Source of the DNA: a bacterium
GTDB taxonomy: Bacteria; Patescibacteriota; Microgenomatia; UBA1400; RBG-16-45-19
Length of the DNA: 7,978 nt
NCBI GenBank assembly: GCA_003247275.1
Contig: QKAA01000084.1
Coordinates: 1-7,978, forward strand
Direction of reading: 5' to 3'
Shown: positions 1 through 5,329 of the stretch, piece by piece
Layout of the letters: every line of letters begins with the position of its first letter
Numbering within the stretch: position 1 is the first letter of the stretch
Program-made: the position numbers and the translations under genes
Notes under the pieces: generated by a model
The model's input: only the letters and a program-made list of their open reading frames with translations
The model's database searches: none
Told to the model about the DNA's origin: nothing

Positions 1-105
1 AAATGCAGTAAAACCGTTTTCTTGGTCTGCAAATTGTTGGATGGGGTGACCGGTGTTCCCACCAAAAAGGGCATCTTTTAGATTGACTGGTTCTGCGTTT
101 TCCAT
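1..105 (-). CDS. N-terminal 35 residues of an unrecognised protein, cut by the left window edge
   Basis: On the minus strand an ATG at 105-103 opens a frame that stays open to the edge and encodes MENAEPVNLKDALFGG followed by 19 more residues. There is no signal peptide or membrane segment in this part; it is acidic and polar with a Gly-Gly-Asn turn. A well-formed promoter lies just upstream, which is the main reason for calling it a real gene start. The leader would be only about 7 nt and has no good Shine-Dalgarno sequence. It diverges from the sigma-factor operon. I do not recognise the family and assign no function. Confidence 0.6.
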   Translation of the reverse strand, partial: MENAEPVNLKDALFGGNTGHPIQQFADQENGFTAF

Positions 106-118
106 ATCTCTGGCCTAT

Positions 119-148
119 ATTATACGGAAGCTTGTTGTCTGGTGACAA
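119..148 (-). promoter_or_regulatory. Sigma-70-type promoter for the leftward gene at 105
   Basis: On the minus strand there is a -35 box TTGTCA (148-143; 5 of 6 matches to TTGACA), an 18-nt spacer and a perfect -10 box TATAAT (124-119). The expected transcription start is near 112, giving a leader of about 7 nt before the ATG at 105. This is the best -35/-10 pair in the window. Confidence 0.7.
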
Positions 149-212
149 GGGGGAGATATTTTTGTATATATACTTCGGTCTGTGACCCTACCGTCGGGTT
201 TTTTCGCTTTCT

Positions 213-221
213 TGTTACAAT
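213..221 (+). promoter_or_regulatory. Extended -10 promoter abutting the sigma-factor start codon
   Basis: TGTTACAAT contains the TGn extension and a 5-of-6 match to TATAAT (TACAAT, 216-221). No convincing -35 lies 16-18 nt upstream, which an extended -10 can tolerate. Counting the usual six bases after the hexamer puts the transcription start at 228, the A of the sigma-factor ATG, so the message could be leaderless. The GAGGGA at 222-227 could instead act as a very close ribosome binding site if transcription starts further upstream. Confidence 0.45.
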
Positions 222-227
222 GAGGGA

Positions 228-779
228 ATGAGTGAGACGCAGGAAAGAGAATTAGTGGCCCGAGTTCTTGAGGGGAAGCGGTTAGCAGTACATCGCTTGT
301 ATGAGCGGCTGGAAACGGATTTGCATTCATTTTTCATGGTGAAGACGAAATGCAAAGAGGATGCTGAAGAATTGATGCAGGACACCTTTTTGCATGTGTT
401 GGATGCGTTGCCGCTGTTTCGATTTCAGTCGAGTTTAAAAACATTTGTAATGGGGATTGCCAGGCATGAACTGATGGATTATTGGCGGAAGCTGTATGCC
501 AAAAAGGTGATAAAAACGATTCCAATTGTGCGCGAGTTGGTAAGTAAACCAATTGGTAGACGAGAGAGAATTTCAAGAGCGATGGAGACGGCGTTGGAGC
601 AAGCGTATGCGACCATTCGGCCAGAGCAAGCACGAATATTGAAGTTAAAGTATGAGGAAAAGTGGTCAGTGAAAGAGATTGCCGTAGAAATGGGAATGAC
701 GGTTAAGGCGGCGGAGGCATTGTTGTATCGGTCGCGAAAAGCGTTTCAATTAGTTTATGTGGAACCAGATTTGTGGTGA
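228..779 (+). CDS. ECF-type RNA polymerase sigma factor (sigma-70 family, regions 2 and 4)
   Basis: The 183-residue product has the two-domain layout of group 4 sigma factors. Region 2 spans about residues 20-88, with DAEELMQDTFLHV (45-57) as the core-binding helix, and FRFQSSLKTFVMGIARH then DYWRK as the -10-recognition part. Region 4 spans about 120-173: LEQAYATIRPEQARILKLKY is followed by a helix-turn-helix at about 148-170 (VKEIAVEMGMTVKAAEALLY). The linker (about 90-119) is rich in Lys and Arg. Its role is to direct RNA polymerase to an alternative promoter set, usually under control of an anti-sigma partner. It is the first gene of a three-gene unit, and the two small membrane proteins behind it (3 and 7 nt gaps) are the obvious candidates to control it. 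No zinc-finger anti-sigma (HxxxCxxC) is present. The family assignment is secure; the regulon is unknown. Confidence 0.93.
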   Translation: MSETQERELVARVLEGKRLAVHRLYERLETDLHSFFMVKTKCKEDAEELMQDTFLHVLDALPLFRFQSSLKTFVMGIARHELMDYWRKLYAKKVIKTIPIVRELVSKPIGRRERISRAMETALEQAYATIRPEQARILKLKYEEKWSVKEIAVEMGMTVKAAEALLYRSRKAFQLVYVEPDLW

Positions 780-782
780 GTT

Positions 783-1004
783 ATGAAGCAAACTGAATTT
801 TGGAAACAAGCTGAAGCGAGAAGTAGAGAGAATGCGGAGATCGTTAAAGGGGGGGCTTCACCTCGGTTAGCCCGAACATTAGCTTTAGTGGGCTTGTCTT
901 TTTGGAAGGTGGGATTACTGGTCTCATTTGTGACCACTTTGGTGATGTGGAAGAGGTATGCGGACACATTAATACAAGTAGCCAGAGTGATGGTGTGGAG
1001 ATGA
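783..1004 (+). CDS. Small single-pass membrane protein, possible sigma-factor partner
   Basis: This 73-residue protein starts 3 nt after the sigma-factor TGA and is in the same frame, so only that one UGA codon separates the two proteins. Residues 1-28 are charged and hydrophilic (MKQTEFWKQAEARSRENAEI), residues about 31-56 form one hydrophobic helix (ALVGLSFWKVGLLVSFVTTL), and a short basic/hydrophobic tail follows. GTGGTGAG at 773-780 is the only ribosome-binding-like sequence, so translation probably depends on coupling to the sigma gene. The shape (cytoplasmic head plus one helix) would suit a minimal membrane anti-sigma factor, but I see no known anti-sigma motif, so this is inference from position only. 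Confidence 0.75.
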   Translation: MKQTEFWKQAEARSRENAEIVKGGASPRLARTLALVGLSFWKVGLLVSFVTTLVMWKRYADTLIQVARVMVWR

Positions 1005-1011
1005 GAGGGAA

Positions 1012-1359
1012 ATGATAGATAAAAAAACATCGGCTAACTATATATTGTCTTTTGGCTATTGGTTTGGGAGTCGAACCCAAGGACTGTTGGTACATCCGTA
1101 CATTACGATGCGAGAAATTATGCGAGAGCGGTTTTTGCGACCGCTCACATTAGTGCCGACGGTGTTGTGGATTTTATTGTGGCTGGCGGTGTTTTGGTTG
1201 GCGCGATTAGGATTAGTGTTGGGGTTAAATACTGGATGGTGGGTGATGCCTCTGGGGAGAGTATTGGTGTTTGGTTGGATTTGGAGTTGGATATTTTTAG
1301 GTTTATGGCAACTGTTATTGCTGTATTTGTATGTGCGGTTTCGATTAATTCAAAAGTGA
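1012..1359 (+). CDS. Small two-helix membrane protein of the sigma-factor operon
   Basis: The 115-residue product starts 7 nt after the preceding stop, with AGAGGGA (1004-1010) directly before the ATG. A conserved-looking polar N-terminus (residues about 10-45, including FGYWFGSRTQGLLVHPYITM and REIMRERFLRP) precedes two Trp- and Leu-rich helices at about 46-72 and 81-108, with a short GLNTGWW loop between and a basic tail (RFRLIQK). With both ends basic, the termini are predicted to face the cytoplasm. I do not recognise a family. Membership of the sigma operon suggests a role in sensing or membrane recruitment; that is inference. Another frame open at 1059-1367 is a shadow. Confidence 0.78.
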   Translation: MIDKKTSANYILSFGYWFGSRTQGLLVHPYITMREIMRERFLRPLTLVPTVLWILLWLAVFWLARLGLVLGLNTGWWVMPLGRVLVFGWIWSWIFLGLWQLLLLYLYVRFRLIQK

Positions 1360-1421
1360 GTGATTGAGTTTGTTTTTCCGACAAAGAGGGGTGTGAAAGT
1401 AATTAGTTGGGAATTTGTTTT

Positions 1422-1808
1422 ATGGAAGTGCCTCGACATAAGAGATTGAGTAGAGAGCGGGTGCAGGGACCAGGGACTCCTGATAGGGATGGAAATTTGA
1501 TTGTGAATGGAAAGATCTTTGATCCGATGACTGGAGAAGCGAGGAGCCAAACTGCAAGAGAACTATCTGAATTTATGATGGTGGAAAAAGAGGGGAAAAA
1601 GAGTTTGCAAACTACGGTGGAGCACTATTACATTGAAAAAGGAATGATGGTTGAGGTTTTTGATGATATTCCACACGGATCATTATTGTTTTTGGGAAGA
1701 GCGGCAGAACAAATTGAAAACTCAGAAATTGTTGAGACTGAAGAGGCGCTTGGACTATTTGCTGCTTCGTTTTTGATGGAACCTCAATTGGTTATTGATA
1801 GCCATTAA
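1422..1808 (+). CDS. Orphan soluble protein of 128 residues
   Basis: The ATG at 1422 gives a 128-residue, mostly charged protein with no signal peptide or membrane helix. A TTG at 1407 would add five residues but has no better ribosome binding site, so the ATG is preferred; no strong Shine-Dalgarno serves either. The basic N-terminus (MEVPRHKRLSRERV) is followed by DRDGNLIVNGKIFDPMTGEA, which looks like a beta-hairpin, and an acidic C-terminal half with VEVFDDIPHGSLLFLGRAAEQ. It stands 62 nt after the sigma operon and 118 nt before the Nudix gene and has no obvious promoter of its own, so it may be read through from upstream. I do not recognise the family. Confidence 0.7.
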   Translation: MEVPRHKRLSRERVQGPGTPDRDGNLIVNGKIFDPMTGEARSQTARELSEFMMVEKEGKKSLQTTVEHYYIEKGMMVEVFDDIPHGSLLFLGRAAEQIENSEIVETEEALGLFAASFLMEPQLVIDSH

Positions 1809-1885
1809 TGAGTGGTTTGGGAGAAATTTGCGACTAAGAGTTTGTGGAAGTTTGGCAACAGCCAGAGTTTGGTTGTGGCTTGATT

Positions 1886-1894
1886 TGATATAAT
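1886..1894 (+). promoter_or_regulatory. Extended -10 promoter of the Nudix-IPK operon
   Basis: TGATATAAT joins the TGn extension to a perfect TATAAT (1889-1894). The -35 region about 17 nt upstream is poor, as is common with extended -10 promoters. The predicted start is near 1901, giving a leader of about 26 nt that holds only a weak AGAGA ribosome-binding element (1918 region) before the ATG at 1927. Confidence 0.6.
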
Positions 1895-1926
1895 CTGGCG
1901 TTGCTACTAGAGAATAGAGATATATT

Positions 1927-2433
1927 ATGAGTGAAAAACGAGCAAAAGGAGTTTTGGGGATAACTCGAAATTCTACCAACGATAAAACTATTTTGTTTCC
2001 TTTATGTATAGAAGGCGAAAAGGAAGAAATGGTTCGTGGTTTTGATGTTTTGAGTCAGAAGTTGGCTTGCAATATGTTGGAGTTGGTTAGTGGGGCGGTT
2101 GATTCGGAGGATGTGGATGATTTTTCGGCATTACGGAGAGAGTTGTTTGAAGAGCGGGGAATTGGAGGAAAGGTACTATTAACACCACTATCGAATACGC
2201 TTGAGGTATCTCAGTGGCGAGGGGGACGAGAATTAGATTTTTTGGTGAGCATGTTTATGATTCGATTATCAGAGGAACAACAAGCAGATTTGGCGGGGAG
2301 ATATCAGTCAAAGATAATTGGTGATGAGTATTTGACATCAAATTTAGATATGATAAAAACTGATGAGTTTCGACCACTTGCTCGTGCGGCCTTGCAGTTG
2401 GCGGTGAAACATAATTATTGGAAACAATCATGA
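1927..2433 (+). CDS. Nudix hydrolase, coupled to isopentenyl phosphate kinase
   Basis: The 168-residue protein carries a Nudix signature at about 56-79. The metal-binding core R71-E72-L-F-E75-E76-R-G78-I79 matches REUxEExGU exactly, so a divalent-metal-dependent nucleoside- or isoprenyl-diphosphate hydrolase is likely. The front half of the box departs from GX5EX7: there is GAVDSEDV where a glycine and then a glutamate are expected, so either D62 stands in with a one-residue shift or that Glu is replaced by V63. Length and the beta-strand-rich N-terminus (GVLGITRNS, TILFPLCIEG) fit the fold. The TGA stop overlaps the IPK start as ATGA (2430-2433), implying translational coupling and joint function. 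It lacks the TxTCCSHP-type cysteine motif of type I IPP isomerase, which shares this fold. The substrate cannot be read from the sequence; isopentenyl diphosphate is a hypothesis from context. Confidence 0.88.
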   Translation: MSEKRAKGVLGITRNSTNDKTILFPLCIEGEKEEMVRGFDVLSQKLACNMLELVSGAVDSEDVDDFSALRRELFEERGIGGKVLLTPLSNTLEVSQWRGGRELDFLVSMFMIRLSEEQQADLAGRYQSKIIGDEYLTSNLDMIKTDEFRPLARAALQLAVKHNYWKQS

Positions 2434-3224
2434 AACCTTTAGTGTTTATTAAAATTGGTGGGTCGTTGATTACGGATAAGAGTAAGCCGTTTTCGGTGAA
2501 AGAAGATGCCTTGCGGATTATTTCTGAGGAAGTGAAAAAAGCACAGGCATTTGGGAAGCAACTGATTGTGGGGCATGGGGCGGGCAGCTTTGCTCATGTA
2601 CCAGCCAAAAAATATCAGACTCACAAGGGCATTTTAAACGAGGAAAGTTATCGGGGAATAGCAGAAGTGGCCGATGTGGCGGCGCAATTAAATCGGATTG
2701 TGATGAAGTCGTTACTTTCGGTGGGAGTAAATGCGGTGGCAATTAGTCCGTTGTCAACTATGGTAGCAAAAAACCACGAATTGAACTCTATTTTTACGGA
2801 AAGTTTGGAAGAGGCATTGCGACTTAATTTGTTGCCGGTGGTATATGGCGATCAAATTTTGGATACCGAGGCGGGTTGCACTATTTTTAGTACGGAGAAG
2901 GTCTTAGGTTATTTAGCCCTCCATTTAAAAGAGAGGGGGTATGAGATAGAGCAAATGATTCACTGTGGTCAAACAAATGGGGTTTATGATGCTGAGGGGC
3001 AGACTATCCCAGAGTTAAATTCAGAAAATATTGGACAGTTTAAGCAAGCGATTGGGGGCTCGGGCGGAACAGATGTGACGGGAGGAATGGAGCATAAGGT
3101 GCTTGAGACATTGGATTTAGCTCAGGCAGGAATTCCGGGCTTAATTATTGACGGAATTGTTCACGGAACGTTGTCAGAAGCGATTGCGGGAAAAGAGGTG
3201 CTGGGAACGAAAATACGGGCTTAG
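2430..3224 (+). CDS. ipk: Isopentenyl phosphate kinase (amino-acid-kinase fold)
   Basis: IPK transfers phosphate from ATP to isopentenyl phosphate, giving isopentenyl diphosphate (IPP), the building block used by UppS. The start at 2430 (264 residues) is preferred to the in-frame ATG at 2418 because it makes the ATGA overlap and begins directly at the first strand. Visible motifs: KIGGSLITDK (8-17), the N-terminal phosphate-binding segment; GHGAGSFAH (48-56), whose H56 aligns with the histidine that marks IPKs and contacts the monophosphate; SP (106-107); YGDQILD (139-145); TIFSTEK (151-157); NGVYD (183-187); and DVTGGM (215-220). The nucleotide-side segment reads CGQTNGVYD where TDVDGVYD-like sequences are usual, so some ATP-site residues are substituted. 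Length is normal. The family is typical of archaea, plants and a few bacteria such as Chloroflexi and CPR. The gene converges on uppS across a repeat. Another amino-acid kinase is possible but unlikely. Confidence 0.9.
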   Translation: MKPLVFIKIGGSLITDKSKPFSVKEDALRIISEEVKKAQAFGKQLIVGHGAGSFAHVPAKKYQTHKGILNEESYRGIAEVADVAAQLNRIVMKSLLSVGVNAVAISPLSTMVAKNHELNSIFTESLEEALRLNLLPVVYGDQILDTEAGCTIFSTEKVLGYLALHLKERGYEIEQMIHCGQTNGVYDAEGQTIPELNSENIGQFKQAIGGSGGTDVTGGMEHKVLETLDLAQAGIPGLIIDGIVHGTLSEAIAGKEVLGTKIRA

Positions 3225-3253
3225 TGATTGGTGTTTCGTGGTTAGTGTGAGAA

Positions 3254-3329
3254 CGTCATTCCGGTCCGCCAGTTGGTGGATGACTTGGAATCTATCGCCA
3301 ATGGATCCTGAATCAAGTTCAGGATGACG
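3254..3329. repeat. Composite mosaic repeat with CGTCAT/ATGACG ends between convergent genes
   Basis: The 76-bp element lies in the 141-nt gap between the 3' ends of ipk and uppS and has perfect 6-bp inverted termini, CGTCAT (3254-3259) and ATGACG (3324-3329). Module 1 (3255-3295) starts GTCATTCCGG and ends GGAATCTAT, with an inner hairpin TCCGCC-AGTT-GGTGGA (3265-3280) and an outer ATTCC/GGAAT pair (3258-3262 with 3287-3291). Module 2 is the hairpin ATCCTGAA-TCAAG-TTCAGGAT (3305-3325). The same end sequences recur in inverted orientation at 5430-5479. This modular ATTCC...GGAAT style resembles small non-autonomous intergenic repeats known from many bacteria, such as neisserial dRS3. The rest of the gap holds nothing I recognise. 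Confidence 0.75.
3305..3325. terminator. Perfect 8-bp hairpin, possible bidirectional transcription barrier
   Basis: ATCCTGAA and TTCAGGAT form an 8-bp stem with a five-base loop (TCAAG), placed 80 nt after ipk and 40 nt after uppS on the opposite strand. There is no T-run on either side, so it is not a standard intrinsic terminator. It could still pause polymerase or protect 3' ends. It forms the second module of the repeat described for 3254-3329. Confidence 0.35.
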
Positions 3330-3365
3330 AAGGGGAATGTTTAGTGGTTGAGGTTGCAGGATCTT

Positions 3366-4055
3366 TTATTTGCCGTGGCGACGTTGGCGAGTGACAAATT
3401 CTTCTAAGGCTTTGTCAAATTCGGTTGCATCAAAATCAGGCATAAGAGTGTTGGTGAAATAAAATTCTGAGTAGATACTTTGCCAGGGGAGAAAGCCAGA
3501 AAGGCGTTGTTCGCCACTGGTGCGGATAATCAGGTCAGGATCAGGCGTGCTGGCAGTATCAAGATGTTTGGAGAAAATTTCTTCAGTAATGGTTTGGTCT
3601 TTGGGGAGGGAGTTGATGGCGCGCAAGATTTCATCGCGGCCGCCGTAGTTTAGGGCAAAGGTAACGGTAATGGCGGTATTAGTTTGTGATTTTTTTATCC
3701 ATTTTTCGATATTTTGTTTGATATCGTCGTCAAATTTATTGATATCGCCAATAACTTGAAGTCGGGCGCCTTTTTTAACTAGTTTTTCAGCTCGGTGAGC
3801 AAAAGCCCAGCGAAACAGATTCATGATGCCACCAACCTCTTCAGCTTGGCGGTTCCAGTTTTCAGTACTAAAGGCCCAAAAAGTAATATAGGGGATGTGA
3901 AGGGAGCCGGCGTGTTCGATTAATTCTTCAACTCGTTCTTCAACGACTTTTTTGTGACCCATGACTGGAGGAAGGTTCCTTTGTTTGGCCCAGCGGCGAT
4001 TGCCGTCCATGATGATGGCGACGTGAGTGAGGGGAGAATTGTTGTTAGCTGACAT
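3366..4055 (-). CDS. uppS: Undecaprenyl (cis-polyprenyl) diphosphate synthase
   Basis: UppS adds IPP units in cis to an allylic diphosphate to make the C55 carrier lipid precursor for peptidoglycan and surface glycans, at the cytoplasmic face of the membrane. The 229-residue protein shows the full signature: IIMDGNRRWAK with catalytic D17; GHKKVVE at the usual GHKAG site; FWAFSTENWNR; NYGGRDEI; then PDLIIRTSGEQRLSGF and PWQSIYSEFYF with the diphosphate-binding Arg and Ser residues and the metal-binding Glu; it ends RQRRHGK. The length is slightly short of the E. coli enzyme (253) but no motif is lost. It is the last gene of a minus-strand operon, 3 nt after the small pilin stop. No good Shine-Dalgarno is visible, which suggests translational coupling. 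The ipk gene nearby makes its substrate. The chain length cannot be told from sequence. Confidence 0.96.
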   Translation of the reverse strand: MSANNNSPLTHVAIIMDGNRRWAKQRNLPPVMGHKKVVEERVEELIEHAGSLHIPYITFWAFSTENWNRQAEEVGGIMNLFRWAFAHRAEKLVKKGARLQVIGDINKFDDDIKQNIEKWIKKSQTNTAITVTFALNYGGRDEILRAINSLPKDQTITEEIFSKHLDTASTPDPDLIIRTSGEQRLSGFLPWQSIYSEFYFTNTLMPDFDATEFDKALEEFVTRQRRHGK

Positions 4056-4058
4056 GAC

Positions 4059-4532
4059 TTAGAGGATATTAACACCTAAAACAATTTCGAGGAATTGAGT
4101 GATCCAGTAGGCAGCAAAGACTATGATGAAACCAATGATGGCGGTGGTAATGCGCTGTTTGCCGGCTTCAGCTTTTTTGGGATCGGATACAGCAGTTAAC
4201 ATGGTAAAACCACCAGAGAGAAGCATGAAAAAGAGGATGAGTCCGGCGCCGGAGAGGACGTAGGGGAGAAGGAGATTGATAATTCCATTAATACTAGCAA
4301 CCTCTGTTTTGGCGGAAATCACATCTTGATACTCATCAGCAAACTTGGAGAATTGCCCCATGGCGTTACAAGCTTCAGATGTATTACAACATTTGGATCC
4401 ACAGGTATATACAAATGGGGTTTGGCAAGTATTGTTTGTTCTAGGGACACAATAGCCTGTTGTGGCGACAGCTGGCTGTCTGATGGTGGTGAGAAATATA
4501 ATTGTAAAAATTAATATTAATAAATTTTTCAT
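4059..4532 (-). CDS. Small Cys-rich two-helix pilin-like protein (VirB2/TrbC-like, T4SS pilin type)
   Basis: The 157-residue precursor has a signal peptide (about 1-23, cleavage after AVA), a short exported segment with six cysteines (28, 36, 44, 48, 49, 55), and two membrane helices at about 84-106 and 127-153. The loop between them reads SDPKKAEAGKQRI. This two-helix plus basic-loop layout is that of type IV secretion pilins, in which the loop faces the cytoplasm, and such proteins are frequent in CPR genomes. Six cysteines in about 28 residues suggest three disulfides in the exported head. It lies 4 nt after the larger pilin and 3 nt before uppS, so the three are almost certainly one transcript. 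Whether it assembles a pilus, a secretion channel or neither cannot be told here; no VirB4 or VirD4 ATPase is in the window. Confidence 0.82.
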   Translation of the reverse strand: MKNLLILIFTIIFLTTIRQPAVATTGYCVPRTNNTCQTPFVYTCGSKCCNTSEACNAMGQFSKFADEYQDVISAKTEVASINGIINLLLPYVLSGAGLILFFMLLSGGFTMLTAVSDPKKAEAGKQRITTAIIGFIIVFAAYWITQFLEIVLGVNIL

Positions 4533-4536
4533 TTTC

Positions 4537-5322
4537 TTAAAATCCTGGAATTGATAGTATTTCTACTCCAATAAGTTTTAAGAGTACTACAGAAAAGATG
4601 ATAAAGAGGAGGCCGGCAATTGTGCCAGTGATAATTTCTTTACCTTCTTCGGCTTTTTTGGGATCACCCACGGAAGAGGAGATAAGGAAAGAACCATAAA
4701 TCATGAGTAAAAGAGCGATACCACCAGCAATACCAATGGCGATTTGGAGGAAGTCTTTGATGAAATTTTGAGGTTCAAAGCTAATACAACCAAGGGCGGT
4801 CCAGATGCCTTCATTTTCAGCACATTGCTGACATTCTCCAACAGCAATGTCATTGTTCTGAATGAGGTTGTTGCACATGTCATACTCTGGGACAAGATCT
4901 TTTGTTGAGAGAATTTTTCCAGCATCGTCTGTGGGATTGAATTCTAATTTGCAACTGTCATCTCTTAATTGAATATGAATTGGTATTGTTTGGTCTTGAT
5001 ATTCAGCATTTATGTATGCTTCAAAGCATGCGTAATACGTTCCGTTTTCTGCTTCTATTGGTGAGAAGTCACGAATGAAATTTTTAAGCTTTTCTGCTTT
5101 TACTGATGCCCAGTTGGCGGAGATGAGGGCGTTGCCCAAATCTTTTTCTGATTTAAAGTTGCCTATGCAGCCAAGTACTTTTTCTTTGCTAATTTCAGTA
5201 AGGGTAATTTCGCACGCTTCTGCTTTAACGGTTGTTGGTTTTAAGATGCTTAAGATTGAGATTGTTAGGAAGGCGACAAGCACGGGGATTATTTTTTGTT
5301 TAATCTGTTTGTTCGTTTCCAT
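4537..5322 (-). CDS. Large pilin-like protein with Cys-rich exported domain
   Basis: The 261-residue precursor opens the minus-strand operon. Residues 1-35 are a signal peptide (basic start, hydrophobic core, VKA-EA cleavage). Residues 36-185 form an exported domain with eight cysteines (37, 52, 99, 124, 150, 164, 167, 179), including GECQQCAENEGIW. Two membrane helices follow at about 188-214 and 229-254, joined by VGDPKKAEEGKEI, nearly the same loop as in the next gene. The C-terminal 75 residues are therefore a type IV secretion-type pilin module and the front part is a large added ectodomain that I do not recognise. Canonical VirB2/TrbC pilins lack such a domain. The ATG at 5322 sits one base from the predicted transcription start. 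The two pilins are probably old duplicates that differ in ectodomain. Confidence 0.85.
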   Translation of the reverse strand: METNKQIKQKIIPVLVAFLTISILSILKPTTVKAEACEITLTEISKEKVLGCIGNFKSEKDLGNALISANWASVKAEKLKNFIRDFSPIEAENGTYYACFEAYINAEYQDQTIPIHIQLRDDSCKLEFNPTDDAGKILSTKDLVPEYDMCNNLIQNNDIAVGECQQCAENEGIWTALGCISFEPQNFIKDFLQIAIGIAGGIALLLMIYGSFLISSSVGDPKKAEEGKEIITGTIAGLLFIIFSVVLLKLIGVEILSIPGF

Positions 5323-5329
5323 GGGTTTG

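Noticed and set aside
185..204. ACCC-(7 nt)-GGGT followed by five T residues, resembling an intrinsic terminator on the plus strand before the sigma gene
   Set aside because: The stem is only 4 bp and no rightward transcript is known to reach it, since the gene at 1-105 runs left. A leader attenuator is possible but unsupported.
228..1359. Alternative genetic code with UGA as glycine (as in Gracilibacteria), suggested by the in-frame UGA between the sigma factor and the membrane protein
   Set aside because: The glycine-rich 583-residue SpoIID protein and all other genes contain no in-frame TGA, and three other genes end sensibly at TGA.
1059..1367. Open plus-strand frame of 102 codons overlapping the 115-residue membrane protein gene
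   Set aside because: It lies in another frame of a gene with a better start, a ribosome binding site and a coherent membrane topology. The translation is a shadow with no recognisable features.
1369..1385. TTTGT/ACAAA hairpin after the sigma operon as a terminator
   Set aside because: A 5-bp AT-rich stem with no following T-run is too weak to call.
1927..2433. Type I isopentenyl diphosphate isomerase, which shares the Nudix fold and would fit beside IPK
   Set aside because: The diagnostic cysteine motif (TxTCCSHP-like) is absent, and the box has the full REUxEE hydrolase core that the isomerase lacks.
2418..3224. Longer IPK start at the ATG at 2418
   Set aside because: It would add METI ahead of the first strand and lengthen the overlap to 16 nt. 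The ATGA overlap at 2430 is the more usual coupling arrangement.
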